From: Kiritimatiellota bacterium B12222
GTDB taxonomy: Bacteria; Verrucomicrobiota; Kiritimatiellia; SS1-B-03-39; UBA6053
Length of the DNA: 64,000 nt
Reading direction: 5' to 3'
Assembly: GCA_029719485.1 (NCBI GenBank)
Contig: CP120722.1
Location: 3,596,001-3,660,000 of the forward strand
Below, in pieces: positions 22,609-30,977 of the stretch. The translations under genes were made by a program, and so were the position numbers. Numbering within the stretch: position 1 is the stretch's first letter; each line of letters begins with the position of its first letter. The notes beneath the pieces are model-generated. The model searched no databases. It saw nothing but the letters and a program-made list of their open reading frames with translations, and was not told where the DNA came from.

Positions 22609-22636
22609 AACATAGTGATTATCTTCTCAACGTCAA
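22609..22636 (-). promoter_or_regulatory. rRNA operon promoter, duplicated unit copy B
   Basis: TTGACG (22631-22636), 16 bases and TATGTT (22609-22614) are read on the minus strand, with the same discriminator as copy A. The early transcribed sequence is also similar (a CAACGAGA start and then GTTGCCATG). Confidence 0.7.
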
Positions 22637-22719
22637 CCCTTGTTTATCCTTTATTTTGCTTTCGTTAGAAAAGGATGAAGAACAAGCAACTCCGTATCTA
22701 CTTCGTTGCGGGATCGCGG

Positions 22720-22747
22720 AACCTAGACATTTTCTTCCTCGGGTCAA
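22720..22747 (-). promoter_or_regulatory. rRNA operon promoter, diverged unit copy C
   Basis: TTGACC (22742-22747), 16 bases and TAGGTT (22720-22725) are followed by CCGCGATCCCGCAACGA. This is a more diverged copy of the same block, 111 bases beyond copy B. Confidence 0.6.
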
Positions 22748-22810
22748 CCCTCGATTATCTTTTTATTTATTTATTCCATTTTTTATACCCTTTTCAGAAC
22801 GTTTACTCAC

Positions 22811-22838
22811 AAAAAACCCGTTGCAGTCATGCAACGGG
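22811..22838 (-). terminator. Terminator of the TPR gene, insulating it from the rRNA promoters
   Basis: On the minus strand CCCGTTGCA pairs with TGCAACGGG through a 4-base loop and is followed by TTTTTT. It separates the upstream TPR gene from the first rRNA promoter. Confidence 0.9.
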
Positions 22839-22874
22839 CTCTGTACTCTGCGTCAGAAGATGCGTTACCTGGCT

Positions 22875-24161
22875 TTACTGCGTCATCCGTCGTAATTGCT
22901 GCAAATATCGGGTCACTTGCTCTTGCTCTTCAAATACTTGTGCCCGCTCAAGGCTTTGAATCGCTTGAGGCCACTGTTTGTTATCTACTTGTAACATCGC
23001 CAATTGAACCAAAGCATCCGCCTCCATCCCTTTTATGCGCGTCGCTCGCTCGAGATAACTTTCGGCTTGTAGCCATTCCCCCTGCCCTCGAAGTGCTTCG
23101 GCCATCATCATTAATGCCTCTCCGTCCATGGGTTCTTTACCTAAATACGAGATGAGGAGGTCACTGGCCGCTTCAAGCGATCCCTTCTGCAGCTGTATTC
23201 GGCTATTTAATTTGATGACTTCGCCCTCATAGGGAACTTGCTCCTGTACGCCCATCGCCTCATAACTTAATTGCACCTGCGCAAAGATCGCCGTCGCCTC
23301 TTCTGTTAAATCAGCATTCAGGAGCACCTCCACAATCTTCATTTGCCGATCAATTCCCCCAGCGCCGTCTTTTACCGCTTGTTGAAAACTAACCACCGCT
23401 TGCTCAGGGATGCGTTGTTCTAAATATAATTCACCCAATACCGTAAGCATTTGTGGATCCGCCTGCCCCAATCGACGCGCCTGTTCCAAACTGTTCATGG
23501 CCGCATTATGATCCCCTAATGCCAATTCGGCATGAGATTTGGCTGACCAATACTCTTTTTGTAGAGGGGCATCCGCCAATAATTCTTTGCTGAGGAAACG
23601 AACTTCTTCATATCGTTCCTGCTGCAACAAACTATTGAGTAAGCCCCGCTTGGCTTCTTGTTTACTTAAATCCAATAACCAGGCCTGACGATATGCACTT
23701 TCTGCAGCCACCGGTTCTGACTCTTGCATCAGGGCATGCCCCAACAAAGTCCATGTCTCTCCATCCGCAACCCCGTCTCTCACCAACTCTTGATACAAGC
23801 TCACCGTTAATTCGGGTTTTTCCTGTATCAAATAAATGCGACCCAAATTAATTTTCGCACTTCGAAATGCAGGAAAGAACTCCACCGCTTGAGCATAAGC
23901 CTCTTCCGCTTCTTCATACTGTTCATTTTGGAAATAGAGATTTCCTAACACAAAAGCCAGTACGGCGGCATCTTCATTTGACTCCGTTTCTAAGGTCAAA
24001 GCAATCGCCCCCTCAAGGTCCTGTCCTGCGAGGTTCTGGATTTCTTGAACTCTTTCGGAAGTTTTCGTACTGATTTGGGGAGAAAAAGGATCTGTAACAG
24101 GACCCGCAATTGCCCCATACAGTAAATAACTACAACACATACGGATTAAAAATGATTTCAT
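22875..24161 (-). CDS. Tetratricopeptide-repeat protein, exported
   Basis: The 428-residue protein has an N-terminal signal-like segment (SFLIRMCCSYLLYGAIAGPV) and then roughly ten TPR units from about residue 55 to the end, for example LGNLYFQNEQYEEAEEAYAQA and LGELYLEQRIPEQAVVSFQ. TPRs mediate protein interactions. The layout resembles the TPR protein that often closes DUF3450-ExbB-ExbD-TonB operons. An ExbD/TonB pair without ExbB lies 5 kb away here, so a link is possible but unproven. A GAGGTG ribosome-binding site precedes the ATG. The gene has its own terminator and is divergent from a glycosyltransferase. Confidence 0.85.
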   Translation of the reverse strand: MKSFLIRMCCSYLLYGAIAGPVTDPFSPQISTKTSERVQEIQNLAGQDLEGAIALTLETESNEDAAVLAFVLGNLYFQNEQYEEAEEAYAQAVEFFPAFRSAKINLGRIYLIQEKPELTVSLYQELVRDGVADGETWTLLGHALMQESEPVAAESAYRQAWLLDLSKQEAKRGLLNSLLQQERYEEVRFLSKELLADAPLQKEYWSAKSHAELALGDHNAAMNSLEQARRLGQADPQMLTVLGELYLEQRIPEQAVVSFQQAVKDGAGGIDRQMKIVEVLLNADLTEEATAIFAQVQLSYEAMGVQEQVPYEGEVIKLNSRIQLQKGSLEAASDLLISYLGKEPMDGEALMMMAEALRGQGEWLQAESYLERATRIKGMEADALVQLAMLQVDNKQWPQAIQSLERAQVFEEQEQVTRYLQQLRRMTQ

Positions 24162-24240
24162 GATTGCACCTCAACCACAAATACAGAGATTGCCAAGTTA
24201 ATAACTGTCCGTCATGAAATGAACTCGCGGCCCCCTTCTT

Positions 24241-25485
24241 ATGAACGCTCCACAAAAACTCCTCTACCTCGCGGCCAACTGGCCAGAACCAGCCTCTTCC
24301 GCAGCCGGTACACGTAGCTTACAACTTCTTTCTCTTTTTCTAGAGACCGGTTGGGACATTACCGTCATGTCCGCAGCCGAAAGAAGAGCACACAGCGCCC
24401 CACTCCCTTCTACCATTCACACCCAATCCCTCCTGCTCAATGACAGCAAAATGGATAAAGTCTTTGCCAGCCTCTCCCCTGATGTAGTCATTTTCGACCG
24501 CTTTATGCTCGAAGAACAGTATGGATGGAGAATTGCCAAGTCTTGCCCCCAAGCCATTCGGATCCTAGACACCATCGATCTGCATTGCTTAAGAGAAATT
24601 CGACATCAAGCCCTCAAAGACCAGCGACCAAGAGACTTCCCGGATTGGTTTCGAGACAGTGCCATGCGCGAACTTGCATCAATATACCGCTCCGACCTCA
24701 CTTACCTCATCTCCGATGCGGAAAAAGAAATTCTGACCACAGAACTCAATATTCCAGAATCCTTACTTGAGGTGCTTCCCTTTTTACTAAGGCCTGAAGA
24801 ATACACCCGATCTCCCAATACACCCGCTTACTCACAACGCCAAAATTTCATCAGTATTGGAAACTTCAGACATGCCCCCAATGCCGACGCCGTTCGGCAT
24901 CTCTATCATGACCTCTGGCCATCTCTGCGCAACAAATGCCCTCAAGCCACACTGACCGTTTTCGGGGCCGACCTCCCCCCGGCCCTGCAACAACTTCATC
25001 AACCCCCAAAAGGGTTTTTAATTTGTGGTCGCGCCGAAAATGCCATCCAAGAAATGGAACGCGCACGCGTATGCCTTGCTCCTCTTCGATTTGGAGCAGG
25101 TCTTAAAGGTAAACTTTTAGATGCCATGCTGGGAGGCTGCCCCTCCGTCACCACCCCCATTGGCGCGGAAGGAATGCAAGGCCCTTTCCTTTGGCCCGGT
25201 GCCGTAGAAGCCGATCCTGAAAAATGGATAGAGGCCGCAGTCTCCCTCTATCAGGATGAAAAGGCCTGGAATACAGCACACAACCTGATCCCACCCTTAC
25301 TCAGTGGTCGCTTCAATCGGGAAAGCTTTCGGCGTCCATTTTTTGACAAACTAGCAACCCTTCAATCGCCACATTTCCGAAACGCTCCCGACCGACTCAT
25401 CGGCGCACTTTTACAGCACCACCAACACCGTAGTACCGAATACATGAGCCGTTGGATCGAAGCCAAAAATAAAAACACCCTTTAA
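24241..25485 (+). CDS. Family GT4-like glycosyltransferase
   Basis: The 414-residue product shows the two-domain GT-B organisation. The N-terminal domain opens with LLYLAANWPEPASSAAGTR, a nucleotide-sugar transferase start with a G-T-R loop. The C-terminal domain contains FISIGNFRHAPNADAVRHL, TVFGADLP, VCLAPLRFGAGLKGK and the acceptor loop DAMLGGCPSVTTPIGAEGM. It transfers a sugar from an activated donor, probably to a cell-surface glycan. Donor and acceptor cannot be read. It stands alone; a REP-like palindrome follows 33 bases after its stop. Confidence 0.9.
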   Translation: MNAPQKLLYLAANWPEPASSAAGTRSLQLLSLFLETGWDITVMSAAERRAHSAPLPSTIHTQSLLLNDSKMDKVFASLSPDVVIFDRFMLEEQYGWRIAKSCPQAIRILDTIDLHCLREIRHQALKDQRPRDFPDWFRDSAMRELASIYRSDLTYLISDAEKEILTTELNIPESLLEVLPFLLRPEEYTRSPNTPAYSQRQNFISIGNFRHAPNADAVRHLYHDLWPSLRNKCPQATLTVFGADLPPALQQLHQPPKGFLICGRAENAIQEMERARVCLAPLRFGAGLKGKLLDAMLGGCPSVTTPIGAEGMQGPFLWPGAVEADPEKWIEAAVSLYQDEKAWNTAHNLIPPLLSGRFNRESFRRPFFDKLATLQSPHFRNAPDRLIGALLQHHQHRSTEYMSRWIEAKNKNTL

Positions 25486-25517
25486 AACCGCTACCCGCAA
25501 CAGCCACGTCCTTATCC

Positions 25518-25545
25518 GTAGCTGTAGGCCTTTAGGCCACAGACC
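25518..25545 (+). repeat. Solitary REP-like palindrome
   Basis: GTAGCTGTAGGC, a TTTA-type loop region and GGCCACAG have the same GTAG foot and the same flanks as the repeats around the transposase at 32-34 kb. The stem is altered to GGCC...GGCC. It sits between convergent genes. Confidence 0.7.
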
Positions 25546-25582
25546 GTCCCCCTCTCAGCTGTCTGAACCGGGAATGCACCCC

Positions 25583-26563
25583 TTACCTTTTTCGACGAAA
25601 CACAATCGCACAAAATGTAAGCAAACCAATCATGGGAATATAGAAGCGTGGTTCAGGAATGACAATATATTCAGCTTCCAATCCAAAATTATGGAATTCA
25701 AAATACTCTTGCTGATAGACATCCCCCAAAAAAGCTTGGCCATTGATCGCCCCCCCTGTGGTGGTCAAAGTTGCATCAGGTGCGAAAACCGAACCTTCCC
25801 ACAATAAATAATCACTTTGAATCGAGGTCGCATCGTAAAGGTTGTAGATCACATTATTACGGTAATCATCAGGATTCTTCAAGGTATCGGGGGTTGTACC
25901 AAAAACGACCGTTCCCCCAACTGTCGTAACCATCTCACCTGAAATATTAATCAGGGTCGTAGCTCCCTCCGGGACATCAATATAACGTGCACCATTTGTG
26001 GCCCATTCATCTGCCGTTACATTAAACACATTCAACATGGGGTTTGAACCGCTTAATTGAAGTTCATACTCCAAATCCGTAACCGAACCTGAACTTGAAA
26101 GAGTAGACCAATACGAAGAATACGAACGCACCATCGATTCAACAGCTGTGAAATTAAAAATATCATTTTCAAAGTTGCTGACGTTGCTGTAACTTGCATT
26201 CGGCGCTAACTGAGAAAAGACACCAGTTCCTGAAACCGAGCCTCCTACTTGCACATTGCCAAAATTAACCGTCACATAACCCGCCGGCAAGGTAACATCC
26301 CCCTTCACCACCAAATCATTACGCGTACCATTAGATTGCGGATTCTGTGGTCCAATGACCGAGTGACCCACACTGTAACTACTCGGTATAGATGCATTTC
26401 CTCCCACCGCGAGACGTCCTTCCGTGTCAGCATTCTCCGCCGTAAGATCCCCAAAAATTACCGCATTAAAATTCTGAGCCTCCCCCAAGTACAAGCTATC
26501 CGCCATCGCAGATGGCGATAGACAAACCAAACCAAGGATAAGCAAAAGGGGAAGAAATTTCAT
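25583..26563 (-). CDS. PEP-CTERM protein of the choice-of-anchor A family
   Basis: The 326-residue protein has an N-terminal signal peptide (MKFLPLLLILGLVCLSPSAMA) and a body typical of the choice-of-anchor A domain (FNAVIFGDLTAENADTEGR, AVGGNASIPSSYSVG). Its sorting tail is VIPEP, a hydrophobic helix and RRKR. Such proteins are exported and processed by an exosortase. The tail is the recognition signal and no exosortase gene is seen here. It is probably a surface or biofilm component. Confidence 0.88.
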   Translation of the reverse strand: MKFLPLLLILGLVCLSPSAMADSLYLGEAQNFNAVIFGDLTAENADTEGRLAVGGNASIPSSYSVGHSVIGPQNPQSNGTRNDLVVKGDVTLPAGYVTVNFGNVQVGGSVSGTGVFSQLAPNASYSNVSNFENDIFNFTAVESMVRSYSSYWSTLSSSGSVTDLEYELQLSGSNPMLNVFNVTADEWATNGARYIDVPEGATTLINISGEMVTTVGGTVVFGTTPDTLKNPDDYRNNVIYNLYDATSIQSDYLLWEGSVFAPDATLTTTGGAINGQAFLGDVYQQEYFEFHNFGLEAEYIVIPEPRFYIPMIGLLTFCAIVFRRKR

Positions 26564-26764
26564 ACGGTCAGCCTATAGAAAGATTCCCTGCCATATACAA
26601 GATCAATAATTGGAGGGAAAACCCAGTCGGCTTAAAGAAATACAAAAATGTCACACATTGACCCATAAACAACATAAGCGTAAAAAAAATCGACCCATCC
26701 CCAGTTCAAATATTTCCAACATCCAGACTTTACTTGCCCTCTACATGGAAGATGATCTCCAGTC

Positions 26765-27880
26765 ATGTCCCCCTTTTCGTTACGCCCAGGTCGGCTCACA
26801 GATGTTGAGCGTTTATTAACCATCGAAACCCAAAGTTTTTCAAAAGATCGCTTTAGCAAACGTCGTTTCACGCATTGGCTCAGTTCCCCTCATGCCCTGT
26901 TTCAGGTAGCAGAAGATGTCTCAGGTTGCGTACAAGCCTATGGAATGGTCGTCCTCCAACAAGGCACGCGCTTATCTCGACTCTATTCCTTGGCCGTTCA
27001 TCCCGATGCCCGAAAACAAGGTGCAGGGACTCAACTTTTACAAGCCTTGGAGCAAGCGGCCGTCCATGCCGGACGTCTGGCCATGCGCGTAGAAGTGGAG
27101 TCCTCTAGCAACGAAGCACACACACTTTTGCTCCGTCAAGGATATCACCACCTCAGTAAATTAGATCGTCGCCCCCGAAAAGAAGCTCATATTCTTCACT
27201 TTCAAAAACGTATTCGCTTTCCAGAGCAACAAGCCATACACGGCGCACACCCTTGGTATCAACAATCCACCCCTTTCACTTGTGGGCCCGCATCTCTGCT
27301 TATGGCCATGGCCGCTGTGGATAAACAACATCCCATCACCATAGAAGAAGAACTGGATATTTGGCGGGAAGCCACCACAATTTTCATGACCTCCGGTCAT
27401 GGGGGTTGCCATCCTCTGGGCTTAGCCCTCGCAGCCCGCTCCCGTCACTTTCAGGTCGATGTGTGGCTCAATCAAAAGGGCCCCCTCTTTTTAGAAGGCG
27501 TACGATCCTCCGAAAAAAAAGAAATCCTCAAAGTGGTCCATCAACAATTTGTAAAAAAATGTCGCACCCATCAAGTGACCATTCATCGCTCAGAAATTCA
27601 GATTGAACACATCATCGCCCACATCGCGCAAGGCCACGCCGTCCTCGTCTTGATCAGCACCTACCGTTTCAACGGACAAAAAGCTCCCCATTGGGTTCAA
27701 ATCACCGCCATAGATCAGGAATGTTTATACGTGCATGATCCCGACCCCGATGAGGGTCAGCGTCCGATCGACTGTCAACACGTCCCTATCGCTCGGTCAG
27801 ACTTTGATCGCATGTGTGTCTACGGCAGCGCACGCCTCAAAACCGCACTCATTCTTTCGAAAATAGATTTCGAACACTAA
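26765..27880 (+). CDS. GNAT acetyltransferase fused to a C39-like peptidase domain
   Basis: Residues 1-145 form a GNAT fold with the acetyl-CoA loop VHPDARKQGAGTQLL and the following VEVESSSNEAHTLLLRQGY. From about residue 160 a papain-like C39 domain (DUF3335 type) follows, with the cysteine in STPFTCGPASLLMAM and the histidine in APHWVQITAI. The fused family is known and in other genomes often lies near RimK-type ATP-grasp ligases, which suggests peptide or protein modification. No ATP-grasp gene is visible in this window. ATG at 26765 has no clear ribosome-binding site. No signal peptide is present, so it should act in the cytoplasm. Confidence 0.85.
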   Translation: MSPFSLRPGRLTDVERLLTIETQSFSKDRFSKRRFTHWLSSPHALFQVAEDVSGCVQAYGMVVLQQGTRLSRLYSLAVHPDARKQGAGTQLLQALEQAAVHAGRLAMRVEVESSSNEAHTLLLRQGYHHLSKLDRRPRKEAHILHFQKRIRFPEQQAIHGAHPWYQQSTPFTCGPASLLMAMAAVDKQHPITIEEELDIWREATTIFMTSGHGGCHPLGLALAARSRHFQVDVWLNQKGPLFLEGVRSSEKKEILKVVHQQFVKKCRTHQVTIHRSEIQIEHIIAHIAQGHAVLVLISTYRFNGQKAPHWVQITAIDQECLYVHDPDPDEGQRPIDCQHVPIARSDFDRMCVYGSARLKTALILSKIDFEH

Positions 27881-27934
27881 GCTCTGACCTTGCGCTACAT
27901 CTAAATAATAGACTTACCCTCGGCACTGCAGAAT

Positions 27935-28882
27935 TCAGACTGCAGGTTTCAGCTTTTGCCTGCGACATAAACCCAATACCCCAAATCCCGTCAGTAACAA
28001 CAATACCGACGAAGGTTCAGGGATGGCATGAGGCGTAACACTTTCCCAAGTAGATCCTATACGGATTTCATCGATTTCAACAGAGGACCCCACGTCTGCA
28101 ACCCGCGATCTCAAATAAATATCTTTTAAGGTCCACGATGCATCACCCGAAACATAGGAATTCCCATAAGCGATTTCAGCCGCCACGCTGTTCAACCCTT
28201 CGCTCCCCAACAAAGGATTTAAATATAGCGATGTAACATCTCCGTCTATCCCTGAATCATGAAGCTTCACCACTAAAAGATGGGTTTCTCCAGTCGTAGC
28301 CGTCATCGCTCCGACATCTTCATTTCCACTCCCACCTACCTTTGTATTTGTCACAAAAGGTTTTGCGGAGGCATTTATGCCGAAATTAAAGCGCCATGAA
28401 TCAACCCCATTGGTAGAGGCGGATCTAAAAGTAAAGGATTCATCATCCGTCATCCGCACCAACAAACTGATGTACAAATCCGTGGGTAGCGAAGTTCCAA
28501 TACTCAAATCACGTACGACGTTTTTATCTGTTGCGGATGATCCACTCGTTCGGGTCAAATTCAGCTGACCAGTCGAAGTACTCAACGAAGCACCATTCCC
28601 ATCAGTATAATTCATTTGCACGTTTTCAGTTCGATAATAAACCGTAGACGCATACCCACTGGCGTCATTTTGCCATGCACCACTGGCTCCTAAGATCGTC
28701 GGATCCTGTCCAATCAGATCATCCCCAGAATATCCCGTCCCCGTTTCGTATTCTCCAGTCGCGGCATTTGGCGCAGCTCCCCCAGCCACAAAACCATCAT
28801 ACATCAATAAGGTCGCAGATGCAGATCCTCCACATGCCCAGAGCGTGAACATCACGATTGTCGATATTTTTAAGGTATTCAT
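27935..28882 (-). CDS. PEP-CTERM secreted protein with LamG-like body
   Basis: The 315-residue protein has a signal peptide (TIVMFTLWACGGSASA), a beta-rich central region and a C-terminal tail: AIPEP, a hydrophobic helix (SSVLLLLTGFGVLGLC) and RRQK. The middle part opens with LLMYDGFVAGGAA and has the composition of a jelly-roll carbohydrate-binding domain, but I recognise no specific family. It is the second of three PEP-CTERM genes within 5 kb and lies just downstream of exbD-tonB on the same strand. Confidence 0.83.
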   Translation of the reverse strand: MNTLKISTIVMFTLWACGGSASATLLMYDGFVAGGAAPNAATGEYETGTGYSGDDLIGQDPTILGASGAWQNDASGYASTVYYRTENVQMNYTDGNGASLSTSTGQLNLTRTSGSSATDKNVVRDLSIGTSLPTDLYISLLVRMTDDESFTFRSASTNGVDSWRFNFGINASAKPFVTNTKVGGSGNEDVGAMTATTGETHLLVVKLHDSGIDGDVTSLYLNPLLGSEGLNSVAAEIAYGNSYVSGDASWTLKDIYLRSRVADVGSSVEIDEIRIGSTWESVTPHAIPEPSSVLLLLTGFGVLGLCRRQKLKPAV

Positions 28883-28932
28883 AGCCTAAAAGGTACAATT
28901 CAACGAATTGAAGAGCAATAGAAAATTAAAGA

Positions 28933-29619
28933 TCAATCCAAATTAAAATCAATACGTTGGCGTACCCTGGAAGCAACGGCATTGCCCTGATATTTCCCCG
29001 CTTCAAAACGCCACCCCCGTATCGCCCTCTCAACCGATCTCACGAAAATATCCCCTGGCTTGCTGTCAATCACCACAACATCCTCAATGCGTCCATCCGC
29101 CTCCACCACAAATTCTATGGTCACATAGCCTTCAATTTTCCGCATGCGTGCCTGTGGTGGATAGACGGGATTCACCCGCACCAAAGCCCGAGGGGCCTGA
29201 TCTAAATCTGCAATTTCAAATACCCCCAATTGCATCCCCGCAGCCAACGCATCTCCTTCCACTTGAAAACCCGTTTGATACACCCCTTGTAGCGACGACG
29301 TGCTCGCGTGCAAATCGACCGGCAACCGTAAATTTTTCACTGGAGCGGCGGCCTGTTGTAATACCGGCTGAGGCAAAACCTCTGTTACCGCACGATCCAC
29401 AGGACTTTCAGGAGGCGGCGCGGGAGGCGTTAAAGGCGGAGGTACTCGTATCGTTTCAATTTTCCGCAGGGTCATATCGGGCTCAGGTCTGCGGGACAAA
29501 CGTTCCGTGAGTGGCAAAAGAGTAAACAGCAATCCCGTCATCCCCATCGAAAGCAAAACCACCCGGAAGGTCCAACGCGGTGCGGTCTGGGAAAAAGGAT
29601 CTTTGGAGGTCGTTTTCAT
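28933..29619 (-). CDS. tonB: TonB-family energy transducer
   Basis: The 228-residue protein has one N-terminal membrane helix (about 18-38), a proline-rich periplasmic linker (PPPLTPPAPPPESP) and a C-terminal TonB domain (NPVYPPQARMRKIEGYVTIE; AIRGWRFEAGKYQG). It transmits proton-motive energy from an ExbB/ExbD motor to outer-membrane receptors. Its start overlaps the exbD stop as ATGA. No TonB-dependent receptor or ExbB gene is present in the window. Confidence 0.9.
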   Translation of the reverse strand: MKTTSKDPFSQTAPRWTFRVVLLSMGMTGLLFTLLPLTERLSRRPEPDMTLRKIETIRVPPPLTPPAPPPESPVDRAVTEVLPQPVLQQAAAPVKNLRLPVDLHASTSSLQGVYQTGFQVEGDALAAGMQLGVFEIADLDQAPRALVRVNPVYPPQARMRKIEGYVTIEFVVEADGRIEDVVVIDSKPGDIFVRSVERAIRGWRFEAGKYQGNAVASRVRQRIDFNLD

Positions 29620-30020
29620 TTCTTTTCTGCAGCCAACGATACTTTTTCAGCTCCAGCTAATTTACATTCGTCCATGACCTCCACCAACAATCGCGTAGGC
29701 ACATCTCCATCCGCCAACAAGATCACTGGGGTTTCAGGCGTGGTCAACTGACGCTTTACCACCCCCCGTAAACTATTGATCTGAATTTCACGGCCTCCAT
29801 ACATAATTTTGCCACTAGCCGTAATCGCAATCATCACAGATTGTTTTTCAAGATCTGCCGCCGAAGCTGCCTGAGGTTTATCCACCTCCACCCCCGTCTC
29901 CTCCACAAATACCGTCGTCACAATAAAAAAGATCAGTAACAAAAACACACAGTCAATCAGAGGTGACATATTCACCTCCACCCCTTTTTCAACCTGATCA
30001 CTCATTTGTACACGTTTCAT
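29616..30020 (-). CDS. exbD: ExbD/TolR-family biopolymer transport protein
   Basis: The 134-residue product has the ExbD layout: a cytoplasmic N-terminus, one membrane helix beginning VNMSPLIDCVFLLLIFFIV with the essential membrane aspartate (D of LID), and a periplasmic domain ending in SLAAEKK. It pairs with the downstream TonB-type gene by a 4-base overlap. The normal ExbB/TolQ partner is absent: a PEP-CTERM gene precedes it, 145 bases upstream. Confidence 0.93.
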   Translation of the reverse strand: MKRVQMSDQVEKGVEVNMSPLIDCVFLLLIFFIVTTVFVEETGVEVDKPQAASAADLEKQSVMIAITASGKIMYGGREIQINSLRGVVKRQLTTPETPVILLADGDVPTRLLVEVMDECKLAGAEKVSLAAEKK

Positions 30021-30165
30021 GATGGAGGGGGTTTACCCACAAAAAACACAAAAGTCACAAAAATTCCGAATTGTGATCCGCACAAAAAAACAGCGCCCTT
30101 CGCCCTCTAGCGAAAAACCCTGTTCTAGGTTCCCGAATCAAACTCTTATATCAACACCACCGCTC

Positions 30166-30858
30166 TTACTTCCGGTGGCGCCATACGCAGAACGCCAATC
30201 CGGCCAATCCCACTAAAACAAAACAGGAAGGCTCCGGAATCACCGTCAAATTCACATTATCTACCCGAGCAAATTCTCCGATATTGTTGCTCCCAGTAAA
30301 CTCAAGCATCAGCTTCTGCCCCACACTGGCTCCTAAAACTGTTCCGCCATCCGAAAGAACATTCACATTTCGGTTCCATGTTAACGGTACGCCCCCCCCA
30401 GTGCTTCCGTTCACAAACCCAGCAGAAATCACCGATACCGTTCCACTGACACTATCATCATCGGTCGTAAATAATCGCCAATTCACCTGGTCGCCCGGAT
30501 CCCAGGCCCACGCCGCTGCCCAATCAAAGGTCAGCGTAAACAAATCATCGCTCCCCACCACATGATCGGTAATCTGAAGCGCGCCCGATTTTGTCTCCTC
30601 CCCGCTATTTTCAGTGCCAATCACCATCGAGTAGGCCCCAGTGGTATTGGGGTCATTATCTAAACGCTGAAATTGATCTAAACCAATAGCCGCCTGCCAA
30701 TTATCTGCCGTCGTTTGCATACCCGTGGCACTAGGCGATTCAAACCCGCCGTTCGCGGTCGAGTTGTCAATAATCACATCTGCGTTGAGGTGACTCACTG
30801 CAACCATGAGTCCCAACAGAAACACAGGTAGAAAAGGGCGTATCGTTTTTATCATCAT
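30166..30858 (-). CDS. PEP-CTERM secreted protein
   Basis: The 230-residue protein has a signal peptide (PFLPVFLLGLMVAVSHLNA), a beta-sandwich-like body (NSTANGGFESPSATGM, typical of the family) and a tail of VIPEP, a hydrophobic helix and WRHRK. The central domain looks like a carbohydrate-binding jelly roll but is not identified further. It stands upstream of exbD-tonB in the same direction, 145 bases away. Confidence 0.83.
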   Translation of the reverse strand: MMIKTIRPFLPVFLLGLMVAVSHLNADVIIDNSTANGGFESPSATGMQTTADNWQAAIGLDQFQRLDNDPNTTGAYSMVIGTENSGEETKSGALQITDHVVGSDDLFTLTFDWAAAWAWDPGDQVNWRLFTTDDDSVSGTVSVISAGFVNGSTGGGVPLTWNRNVNVLSDGGTVLGASVGQKLMLEFTGSNNIGEFARVDNVNLTVIPEPSCFVLVGLAGLAFCVWRHRK

Positions 30859-30977
30859 AAGGATTCCAAAAAATGTTTATTGATTCAAGTAAGCACAAAT
30901 GTATGCGACCCTTCTTCGCTTGGATTGAATATAATTTCAAAAGATTTTGAATATTTTAGACATACAGATATTTAGAC

